Assembly (NCBI GenBank): GCA_020860865.1
Contig: JAJBTL010000178.1
Span: 1 to 5,633 of the forward strand
Reading direction: 5' to 3'
DNA: 5,633 bases
Origin: Planctomycetota bacterium
GTDB taxonomy: Bacteria; Planctomycetota; SZUA-567
The notes below the pieces were generated by a model. The model made no database searches and was not told where the DNA came from. It worked only from the letters and a program-made list of their open reading frames with translations. Made by a program: the position numbers and the translations under genes. Each line of letters begins with the position of its first letter. Position 1 is the first letter of the stretch. Shown piece after piece: positions 1 through 4,897 of the stretch.

Positions 1-544
1 CCATGTAATTCCGCGCCTTGGCGATGCCGAAGTCGGTGAGTTTACATTCGCCTTCGGTGTTGATAAGGATGTTTTTCGGCGACACGTCCCGATGAACAAT
101 GTTCAGCGGCCGGCCGAGGGCGTCGGTTTTCGTATGGGCGTATTCGAGGCCGCGGCAGATGCGGGAGACGATGAAGGTGGCCAGGTCCAGGGGGATCTTC
201 CGTTTCAAATCGAAGTGCCGGAGGAGGAACTGCTCGAGGTTGATGCCGTCGATATATTCCATGGCAATGAAAAAGCCTTCCGACGTCCGGCCAAGCTGGT
301 AGATCTGGACAATGTTCGGATGGACCAGATTGCCGACCAGTTTGGCTTCGCCGATGAACATGTCGACGAATTCCTTGTTATTGGTATAGCGGGGAATAAT
401 GGTCTTCAGGGCCATCCGCTTGACAAAGCCTTCGGCGCCGTGCTGTTCGACTTCGTAGACGCTGCCCATGCCGCCGTCGGCGATTTTTCTGATGACCTTG
501 TAGTAATACGATCCCTCGATTACACCACCAACCGTTGTCGCCAT
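1..544 (-). CDS. Hanks-type serine/threonine protein kinase, N-terminal part (runs off the left edge)
   Basis: The first 181 residues form a eukaryotic-like protein kinase domain that would phosphorylate Ser/Thr on target proteins using ATP. Landmarks are all present: a glycine-rich loop at residues 21-30 (IADGGMGSVY), the ATP-binding lysine K47 in ALKT, the helix-C glutamate E66 before HPNIVQIY, the hinge MEYIDG at 95-100, the catalytic loop HRDVSPKN at 151-158 with Asp153, and the DFG motif at 171-173. The first Gly of the nucleotide loop is Ala22, and Ser155 stands where most Ser/Thr kinases have Lys. HRDVSPxN is a known bacterial variant, seen for example in myxobacterial kinases, so activity is still expected. 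There is no signal or membrane segment ahead of the domain, so it begins in the cytoplasm; anything C-terminal (membrane anchor, sensor domain) lies outside the window. ATG at 544-542 is chosen because AAGGGG lies about 7-8 bases upstream. It is divergent from the zinc-finger/lspA operon. The substrate is unknown. Confidence 0.95.
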   Translation of the reverse strand, partial: MATTVGGVIEGSYYYKVIRKIADGGMGSVYEVEQHGAEGFVKRMALKTIIPRYTNNKEFVDMFIGEAKLVGNLVHPNIVQIYQLGRTSEGFFIAMEYIDGINLEQFLLRHFDLKRKIPLDLATFIVSRICRGLEYAHTKTDALGRPLNIVHRDVSPKNILINTEGECKLTDFGIAKARNYM

Positions 545-626
545 CTGTGACCCCTTATAGACTCTTAAAATGATTTGCGGGAAGAGAGCTGTGCCGTCAT
601 AGACAAAAGCAATCAATACATACCGG

Positions 627-655
627 ATTTTACCATCTCTCAACCCGAAACGCAA
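627..655 (-). promoter_or_regulatory. Candidate sigma-70 type promoter of the kinase gene
   Basis: Read on the minus strand, TTGCGT (655-650) is followed after exactly 17 bases by TAAAAT (632-627). This is a good match to TTGACA-N17-TATAAT. Transcription would start near 620 and give a leader of about 75 bases before the kinase ATG at 544. Seen by consensus match only. Confidence 0.5.
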
Positions 656-661
656 CGGCAA

Positions 662-678
662 TCCCGGCCCAGCCGGGA
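662..678. repeat. Perfect inverted repeat between the divergent promoters
   Basis: TCCCGGC (662-668) and GCCGGGA (672-678) are exact reverse complements around CCA. The site lies immediately upstream of the kinase -35 box and about 30 bases upstream of the rightward -35 box, a plausible place for a regulator binding site. In GC-rich DNA such short palindromes also arise by chance. Confidence 0.4.
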
Positions 679-709
679 GCGGCCGGAGGCGATATTTTCA
701 GAGGTTTCC

Positions 710-737
710 TTGACGCGGGCCCCGGTGTTTTTACAAT
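710..737 (+). promoter_or_regulatory. Candidate sigma-70 type promoter of the zinc-finger/lspA operon
   Basis: TTGACG (710-715), a 16-base spacer, then TACAAT (732-737): five of six bases match consensus in each box. The start point would be near 744, leaving an unusually long leader of roughly 150 bases before the ATG at 898. This is the best promoter match in the window. Confidence 0.6.
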
Positions 738-770
738 TGGTTGTTCACTTTACGGACGTTGTCCCCGGAA

Positions 771-801
771 GTCCGGCGGGAGTTGTCCGTCCCGGCCGGA
801 C
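771..801 (+). other. Stable hairpin in the leader of the zinc-finger gene
   Basis: GTCCGGCGGGA (771-781) pairs with TCCCGGCCGGAC (790-801) around an 8-base loop: eleven base pairs with one bulged base. A competing smaller hairpin, TGTCCG (784-789) with CGGACA (797-802), uses the same right arm, and GGAC-GTT-GTCC lies just upstream. No T-run follows, so it is not a classical terminator. It lies 27 bases or so after the predicted transcription start and could affect stability or expression of the leader. Confidence 0.5.
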
Positions 802-897
802 AGCCGCATGGACGCGCGTTCCGGAAAAGCGAATTTGCGTCAGCATACGGGATGCTTTCGCTTCCCGATTTATTGGAAACAGGTGGAGGACGGCGCC

Positions 898-1257
898 ATG
901 ACTCCGGAACAATTGCATAAAAACCTTTTGGCCATCCGCGATCGCTTGAACTCGAGCCAGGAGTCTATCCAGCGCGACAGCCTGCAGTCGGAAAGCGGCC
1001 GGTTCACCGCCCGCGCCCCCATAAACATGGCGGAACAGGCTTCCGAAGAGCAGGAACTCGACATGCTCGTCTCCCGCTTGAACGCGTCGTCGGAAACGCT
1101 GGCGGAAATCGACGAAGCCCTCGACCGCATCGACGCCGGCCAGTTCAACGTCTGCGACGAGTGCAAGGAAGAGATTGGCGAACGCCGCCTGAAGGTCCAG
1201 CCCTGGGCCAAGCGCTGCGTCAAATGCCAGCGGAAGCTCGAGGAGGACAACGGCTGA
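898..1257 (+). CDS. DksA/TraR-family C4-type zinc-finger protein
   Basis: A 119-residue cytoplasmic protein of the DksA/TraR family, whose members bind the RNA polymerase secondary channel and modulate transcription. Seen: an N-terminal helix, a charged heptad-like stretch (about 46-83, EEQELDMLVSRLNASSETL then EIDEALDRIDAG) that would form the coiled coil, and a C4 zinc finger with Cys86, Cys89, Cys107 and Cys110 spaced C-x2-C-x17-C-x2-C, as in DksA. It is shorter than E. coli DksA (151 aa). The coiled-coil tip, where E. coli DksA has DPVDRA with two functional aspartates, reads APINMA (40-45), so both Asp are absent. A PI[H/N]MA tip is, from memory, common in PVC-group homologues. The start is fixed by GGAGG at 885-889, 8 bases before ATG 898. 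It is the first gene of an operon with lspA, and its TGA overlaps the lspA start. The target promoters are unknown, so the dksA symbol is withheld. Confidence 0.93.
   Translation: MTPEQLHKNLLAIRDRLNSSQESIQRDSLQSESGRFTARAPINMAEQASEEQELDMLVSRLNASSETLAEIDEALDRIDAGQFNVCDECKEEIGERRLKVQPWAKRCVKCQRKLEEDNG
1241..1246 (+). promoter_or_regulatory. Shine-Dalgarno sequence that decides the lspA start
   Basis: AGGAGG at 1241-1246 lies inside the last codons of the zinc-finger gene, exactly 7 bases before CTG 1254. It is a perfect anti-16S match at ideal spacing, and no other start codon in the lspA frame lies within its reach. Confidence 0.75.
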
Positions 1258-1802
1258 ATCCGATACGCTGGTTCTGGATAGCCGCCGTCGCCGCCCTCGT
1301 CCTCGACCTCGCCACAAAGGCGTATGTCTTCGGCCTTCTTGGCGGCGGACCGCCGCCCGGCAACCTGTACACCGACGACCACGTCATCTGGGTTCTCCCG
1401 GGTGCGTTCCGGCTTATCTGCCATTACAACACCGGCGGCGCCTTCGGCCTCGCTTCCGGGAAGCTTCTGTTGTTCCTCGGCGCCACCGCCGTCCTGGTGC
1501 CGGCCCTGGTCCTCGCCGCCTACCACAACCGGGAACCGGACGCGCCGCTGTGGGCCCTCGGGATAATCGTCGGCGGCGCCATCGGGAACCTCTACGACCG
1601 CATATTCCATGTCGGGGTCAGGGATTTTTTGGAAATCCTCAATCCGTCCACTGGACGCGGGCTGTGGCCGGTCTTTAACATCGCCGACGTGGCGATCGTG
1701 ATGGGCGTGGTGGTGTATATGATCTGGAGCATCCTCGACTACTTCCACAAGCTCCGGCTGAAACATGCCGCCGAGGACGCGGCGAACGAGGCGGCGGAAT
1801 AG
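1254..1802 (+). CDS. lspA: Lipoprotein signal peptidase (signal peptidase II), probable CTG start
   Basis: LspA is the inner-membrane aspartyl protease that cleaves prolipoprotein signal peptides after lipidation of the lipobox cysteine. Counting CTG 1254 as residue 1, the protein has 182 residues against a usual 150-170. Four hydrophobic segments are visible, at about 7-26, 69-90, 99-118 and 143-163. Conserved motifs are intact: LDLATK (17-22), YNTGGAFG (58-65), GGAIGNLYDR (107-116), VRDF with catalytic Asp124, and FNIAD with catalytic Asp145. A charged Lys/Glu/Ala-rich tail follows the last helix. No ATG, GTG or TTG occurs in frame between 1254 and the conserved first helix. The nearest upstream alternatives are ATG 1224 and GTG 1161, which lack ribosome binding sites and lie inside the upstream gene. 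The CTG shares bases with that gene's TGA (CTGA), which suggests translational coupling. The function is essentially certain; the start is probable. Confidence 0.95.
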   Translation: MNPIRWFWIAAVAALVLDLATKAYVFGLLGGGPPPGNLYTDDHVIWVLPGAFRLICHYNTGGAFGLASGKLLLFLGATAVLVPALVLAAYHNREPDAPLWALGIIVGGAIGNLYDRIFHVGVRDFLEILNPSTGRGLWPVFNIADVAIVMGVVVYMIWSILDYFHKLRLKHAAEDAANEAAE

Positions 1803-1821
1803 TTGCCTCGCTGCCCGGCGC

Positions 1822-1840
1822 GGCGCGGTTGAAACGCGCC
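1822..1840 (+). repeat. Short perfect hairpin after lspA
   Basis: GGCGCG (1822-1827) and CGCGCC (1835-1840) pair around the 7-base loop GTTGAAA. The sequence after it is AT-rich but has no clean T-run, so it is at most a weak first part of the transcript end. Confidence 0.35.
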
Positions 1841-1870
1841 ACGGTTATAAATGTTCTTATTTGGTTTCTT

Positions 1871-1932
1871 AAAATTCCGCCAACTCCGCCGCGCCCCGGG
1901 CGTCACGGAGTTCGCGGAATTTTCCTCTTTTT
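1871..1932 (+). terminator. Long hairpin and T-rich tail between lspA and icd; probable intrinsic terminator
   Basis: AAAATTCCGCCAACTCCG (1871-1888) pairs with 1906-1923 over 18 positions with a single C-C mismatch (1881/1913), around a 17-base GC-rich loop. The stem ends in TTTT and is followed by CCTC and then TTTTT (1928-1932), as expected of a Rho-independent terminator of the zinc-finger/lspA operon. It ends only 40-50 bases before the icd ATG, so an attenuator-like role in an icd leader is a second possibility. Confidence 0.7.
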
Positions 1933-1971
1933 ACGTTGGTTAAAATCGGTCGAAGAAAAGGAACAACCATC

Positions 1972-3201
1972 ATGTCCGAAAACATCATCGCCATCGAGGA
2001 CGGCGTCCTCACCGTCCCGGATCAGCCCGTCATCCCCTTTATCGAAGGCGACGGCACCGGGCCGGACATCTGGCGCGCTTCCGTCATGGTCCTGGACGCC
2101 GCTGTCGAAAAAGCTTATGGCGGCCAGAAGAAAATCCAATGGAAGGAAGTCCTCGCCGGCCAGAAAGCCTTCGACCAGACCGGCAACTGGCTCCCGGACG
2201 ATACCATCGACGCTTTTCGGAAATACCTCGTCGGCATCAAGGGCCCGCTGACGACCCCGATCGGCGGCGGCATCCGCTCCCTCAATGTCGCCCTCCGGCA
2301 AATCCTCGACCTCTATGTCTGCCTCCGGCCGGTGTCGTATTTCACCGGCGTGCCGAGCCCGGTCAAGCAGCCGGAACTCATCGACATGGTCATTTTCCGG
2401 GAAAACACCGAAGACATCTACGCCGGCATCGAATTCGCCGCCGGCACTCCGGACTGCGACAAGTTTTTGAAGCTGTTTGCCGAACAGTTCCCGGAAGCGT
2501 ACAAGAAAATCCGCTTCCCCTCGTCCTGCGGCGTCGGCATCAAGCCGATATCCCGGGAAGGCACCGCCCGCCTCGTCCGCGCCGCCATCCAGTACGCCAT
2601 CGACAACAACCGCGCCTCCGTCACCCTTGTCCACAAGGGGAACATCATGAAGTTCACGGAAGGGGCGTTCCGCGACTGGGGCTATGACGTCGCCGCCCGC
2701 GAGTTCGGCGGCAAGGAAATCGACGGCGGACCGTGGCAGGAAATCAGCCTGGACGGCGGCCGGAAGCTCATCGTCAAGGACATAATCGCCGACGCATTCC
2801 TCCAGCAGATCCTCACCCGTCCGGCCGAGTACGACGTCGTCGCCACGCCGAACCTGAACGGCGACTATATCTCCGACGCCCTCGCCGCCCAGGTCGGCGG
2901 CATCGGCATCGCCCCGGGCGGCAACATCAATTACGCCAGCGGCCACGGCATATTCGAAGCCACCCACGGCACCGCGCCGAAGTACGCCGGGAAGGACATG
3001 GTCAACCCGTCGTCCGTCATCCTGTCCGGCGAAATGATGTTCCGTTACCTCGGCTGGCGCGAAGCGGCCGACAGGATTCTTGCCGCCATGCGGAAAACCA
3101 TTGCGGAAAAGCGCGTCACCTACGACTTCCACCGCCTCATGGACGGCGCCACCAAGTTGTCCTGCTCCGAATTCGGCAAGGCGCTGGTCGAGAACATGTA
3201 A
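1972..3201 (+). CDS. icd: NADP-dependent isocitrate dehydrogenase
   Basis: This cytoplasmic TCA-cycle enzyme converts isocitrate to 2-oxoglutarate and CO2 while reducing NADP+. At 409 residues it matches the E. coli Icd type (416 aa) almost end to end. Substrate residues by alignment to E. coli are Ser103 (its Ser113, the site phosphorylated by AceK there) in GGGIRSLNVALRQ, Arg109, Arg119, Arg143, Tyr150 and Lys222. Metal ligands are Asp274, Asp298 and Asp302 (DAFLQQ, NGDYISDA). NADP specificity is indicated by Lys337 and Tyr338 in HGTAPKYAG (332-340) and by Tyr384 and Arg388 in TYDFHR, which correspond to E. coli Lys344, Tyr345, Tyr391 and Arg395. ATG 1972 is preceded by AAAAGGAA with AGGA at 1959-1962, and the protein start MSENIIAIEDG fits the family. 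No aceK is in the window. A weak TAAAAT at 1941-1946 could be a -10 box but has no convincing -35. It appears to be a single-gene unit. Confidence 0.98.
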   Translation: MSENIIAIEDGVLTVPDQPVIPFIEGDGTGPDIWRASVMVLDAAVEKAYGGQKKIQWKEVLAGQKAFDQTGNWLPDDTIDAFRKYLVGIKGPLTTPIGGGIRSLNVALRQILDLYVCLRPVSYFTGVPSPVKQPELIDMVIFRENTEDIYAGIEFAAGTPDCDKFLKLFAEQFPEAYKKIRFPSSCGVGIKPISREGTARLVRAAIQYAIDNNRASVTLVHKGNIMKFTEGAFRDWGYDVAAREFGGKEIDGGPWQEISLDGGRKLIVKDIIADAFLQQILTRPAEYDVVATPNLNGDYISDALAAQVGGIGIAPGGNINYASGHGIFEATHGTAPKYAGKDMVNPSSVILSGEMMFRYLGWREAADRILAAMRKTIAEKRVTYDFHRLMDGATKLSCSEFGKALVENM

Positions 3202-3235
3202 ATTGTTCCACGTAGCGCGTCCGGCGGAACCGGAA

Positions 3236-3274
3236 GGGCGGCGGCGTTTTTAGCGATTTCCCGACGCCCCGCCC
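3236..3274 (+). terminator. GC-rich hairpin after icd, possible transcript end
   Basis: GGGCGGCGGCGT (3236-3247) pairs with ACGCCCCGCCC (3264-3274) with one bulged C, around a 16-base T-containing loop. It lies 35 bases after the icd stop. It lacks a downstream T-run, so intrinsic termination is uncertain. A smaller stem, TCCGG (3220-3224) with CCGGA (3230-3234), lies just ahead. Confidence 0.4.
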
Positions 3275-3304
3275 GTCCGCATTTCGTGGATGACGTTTTT
3301 CCGC

Positions 3305-3310
3305 TATAAC
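3305..3310 (+). promoter_or_regulatory. Candidate -10 box for the radC-like gene
   Basis: TATAAC at 3305-3310 lies in a locally AT-rich stretch 34 bases before ATG 3344. The -35 region 17 bases upstream (TTTCGT) matches poorly. If the box is used, transcription starts near 3317, which excludes the upstream ATG at 3290. Confidence 0.3.
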
Positions 3311-3343
3311 AAAAATACCGTACTACCAGGATTCCCGAACAAC

Positions 3344-4456
3344 ATGGCTTTAACCGACCAAGACGGCCAGTACGATTCCGACGCCCGCAAGCCCACCGGG
3401 GGCGAGGGCCGCGATCTCGTCAATTTCTACACCCGCCTCACCCGGTCGGTCGAACAGGCGTGCGGCTCCAAGGCGGTGGCGGACTGTTTGGCCCGGCTCC
3501 GCACCGAATCGCCTACGGACGAAGAGATTTCCCCCGACCGGAACGCCCTGTCCCGGTCGTTCCGCCGCATCGGTTTTTCCCGAAGCGAATGCGAAGATCC
3601 GGCCTTTCTCGCCGACTTCGCCGCCCGGGTCGCCACCGCCGTTTCCCGGCCCGAACGGCAGGTCCGGCTCCTCCTCCGCCTCTTCGTCCAGGGGGACGAC
3701 GCGGCGGGAAAAGCGGTGTGCGGCGCCACGCCGCAGTGCTATATCTGCCAGGTCACCCGGGAATGCGATCATTACAACATCCCGCGTAAACCGGAAATGG
3801 CCTCGCGGCCGCCGGCCGAACGGTTTATGTTAGACAACGACCAGGCCCTGTCCGCCCAGGCACTCCTTGGCGTCATCCTCTTTGGGGAAAAAGGCACCGG
3901 AAACGAGGAACTTGTCGACACCCTGATGGCCCGGTACGGCCGCCTCCGGGCGATTTTCCGGGCCGACGCCCACGAGTTCTCGGGCATTCGCGGCATCACG
4001 AAACCGCAGGCGCTCCGCCTCGCCTCCATCGCCGCCCTGCACCGCCGCCTCCTCGCCGAAGAACGCGGCGCCATGCTGAAAATCACCTGCGCCCGAGATA
4101 TTTACCACCGCTACCTGCCGGAACTCCGGGACTACCGGGTCGAGGCGGCGGTCCTCCTCATGCTCGATCCGCAGAACAACATCCTCCGGGACGCCTGGTT
4201 CTGCGACGGATCGCCGACGGTGGCCCACCTCGCCACCGCCGACCTCCTTCGTCCGGCGGTCCGGGAATTCGCCTCCCGGGTGGCGCTTGTCCACAACCAC
4301 CCGAGTAACAACCCGAAACCGTCCATCTCGGACATCGAGTTCACGAAACGCCTCCGCCATGCCTGCGACATCATCGGGCTGTCCCTGGTGGACCATGTCA
4401 TCGTCACGGAAAGCGAGTATTACAGCTTTGCCGAAGCCGGGATGCTGCAGCCGTAG
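3344..4456 (+). CDS. radC: RadC-family JAB/JAMM protein with extra N-terminal four-cysteine region
   Basis: With the ATG at 3344 this is 370 residues, against about 220-230 for ordinary RadC. Residues 155-370 are a full RadC: a helix-hairpin-helix region (about 165-237, with FSGIRGITKPQALRL) and a C-terminal JAB/MPN domain. Its metal-binding set is intact: Glu267, then HNHPSNNPKPSISD with His317, His319 and Asp330, ending VDHVIVTESEYYSF. RadC is a putative metal-dependent hydrolase historically linked to DNA repair, but its biochemical role is unsettled. Residues 1-150 are not part of normal RadC. They are helical and end in Cys126, Cys132, Cys135 and Cys141, spaced C-x5-C-x2-C-x5-C, close to the C-x6-C-x2-C-x5-C [4Fe-4S] loop of endonuclease III. 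ATG 3344 is preferred: AGGA lies 12 bases upstream, while ATG 3290 has no ribosome site and its codons (CTA, GTA, GGA, AAT) are atypical. It stands alone, between icd and a gap. Confidence 0.92.
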   Translation: MALTDQDGQYDSDARKPTGGEGRDLVNFYTRLTRSVEQACGSKAVADCLARLRTESPTDEEISPDRNALSRSFRRIGFSRSECEDPAFLADFAARVATAVSRPERQVRLLLRLFVQGDDAAGKAVCGATPQCYICQVTRECDHYNIPRKPEMASRPPAERFMLDNDQALSAQALLGVILFGEKGTGNEELVDTLMARYGRLRAIFRADAHEFSGIRGITKPQALRLASIAALHRRLLAEERGAMLKITCARDIYHRYLPELRDYRVEAAVLLMLDPQNNILRDAWFCDGSPTVAHLATADLLRPAVREFASRVALVHNHPSNNPKPSISDIEFTKRLRHACDIIGLSLVDHVIVTESEYYSFAEAGMLQP

Positions 4457-4546
4457 GCGGTTTCGACCCGGCGTCGGTTTATTCGACTGGTCCCGCCACC
4501 GTAACGGATGGCCGGACAGTATGGCTGCATTGTCGGTAAAATATGT

Positions 4547-4606
4547 AACCGGGTGGAAATAACGTGCGGTAACACCGGGCGAAGAACAGCGCCTGAACCC
4601 GGTTTT
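4547..4606 (+). terminator. Nested inverted repeat followed by TTTT
   Basis: AACCGGGT (4547-4554) and ACCCGGTT (4597-4604) are perfect 8-base complementary arms. Inside them GGCG (4578-4581) pairs with CGCC (4590-4593). The right arm runs into TTTT (4603-4606). It lies about 90 bases after the radC stop and could be its transcript end or a separate small structured RNA. The 42-base spacer is long for a simple terminator. Confidence 0.3.
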
Positions 4607-4692
4607 CGTCCAAAATCATCGACATTTTCTCAACAATCACTCCGGAATTGTCAGACCTCGTCAACCGTGACCGGAAAGTCATTTCTGGCCTC

Positions 4693-4720
4693 TGGTCATC
4701 ATTTCATATATGTGTATGAT
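4693..4720 (+). promoter_or_regulatory. Candidate promoter of the exported proline-rich protein gene
   Basis: TGGTCA (4693-4698), a 16-base spacer, then TATGAT (4715-4720), in the most AT-rich patch of the window. The leader to ATG 4898 would be about 170 bases and would include the hairpin at 4801-4819. No better promoter is seen closer to the gene. Confidence 0.4.
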
Positions 4721-4897
4721 TATACCATAAAGCCATACGCGGAGCGATTTCCCATTCGTCTGGTGCGTTTTACGCCGGGCGTGAAATGCGAGTGACCGGA
4801 AGACGAGGTTTCGTCGTCTATTCATAGGTAATCCGCCGCGCCCTTGGCTTTTTCTCGAAACATAACCCTGGAGTTCCACGGGAATAGGATACCGCAC

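Larger units (their letters stand above)
545..897. other. Divergent intergenic region (353 bp) with two promoters and hairpins
   Basis: This gap separates the minus-strand kinase from the plus-strand zinc-finger gene. It holds a leftward promoter candidate (627-655), a perfect 7-bp palindrome with a 3-base spacer (662-678), a rightward promoter candidate (710-737) and a strong hairpin (771-801) in the rightward leader. Plus-strand codons 808-897 are open in frame with the zinc-finger gene. However, the ATG at 808 has no ribosome binding site and the encoded residues do not resemble the family, so I treat this as untranslated leader. Confidence 0.7.
4457..4897. other. AT-richer intergenic region (441 bp) with hairpins and promoter-like sequences
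   Basis: No convincing gene is seen. It contains a nested inverted repeat ending in TTTT (4547-4606), a promoter candidate for the exported-protein gene (4693-4720), an overlapping minus-strand extended -10 (4719-4727), a 10-base direct repeat GTGACCGGAA at 4667-4676 and 4792-4801, and a hairpin at 4801-4819 (AGACGA/TCGTCT). Two open frames exist: plus 4508-4795 (95 aa) and minus 4682-4479 (67 aa). Both have codon usage unlike the neighbouring genes and no recognisable family. The minus one does have an AGAGG ribosome-site match 6 bases before its ATG. Confidence 0.6.

Noticed and set aside
92..550. A 152-codon plus-strand frame opposite the kinase
   Set aside because: The minus strand encodes every kinase landmark here; the plus frame is its shadow.
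808..897. N-terminal extension of the zinc-finger protein from ATG 808
   Set aside because: No ribosome binding site at 808 and no family similarity in the extra 30 residues, while GGAGG is ideally placed for ATG 898.
745..1766. Long minus-strand frames opposite the zinc-finger gene and lspA
   Set aside because: They lie antisense to two recognised genes, have low-complexity composition (Arg/Gly/Asp-rich) and no family resemblance.
1829..1851. TTGAAA followed by TATAAA as an icd promoter
   Set aside because: The boxes are only 11 bases apart, too close for sigma-70, and TTGAAA lies in the loop of a small hairpin.
1903..3132. A 409-codon minus-strand open frame opposite icd
   Set aside because: It mirrors a clearly identified icd with complete active-site residues. 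GC-rich codons leave the opposite strand open by default, and its product shows no recognisable motif.
3290..3343. N-terminal extension of RadC from ATG 3290
   Set aside because: No ribosome site, atypical codons, and a TATAAC promoter-like box within it; ATG 3344 fits better, although this is not certain.
4508..4795. A 95-codon plus-strand frame in the gap after radC
   Set aside because: Codon use differs from neighbours, there is no ribosome site, and it spans hairpin and promoter-like sequence without a recognisable domain.
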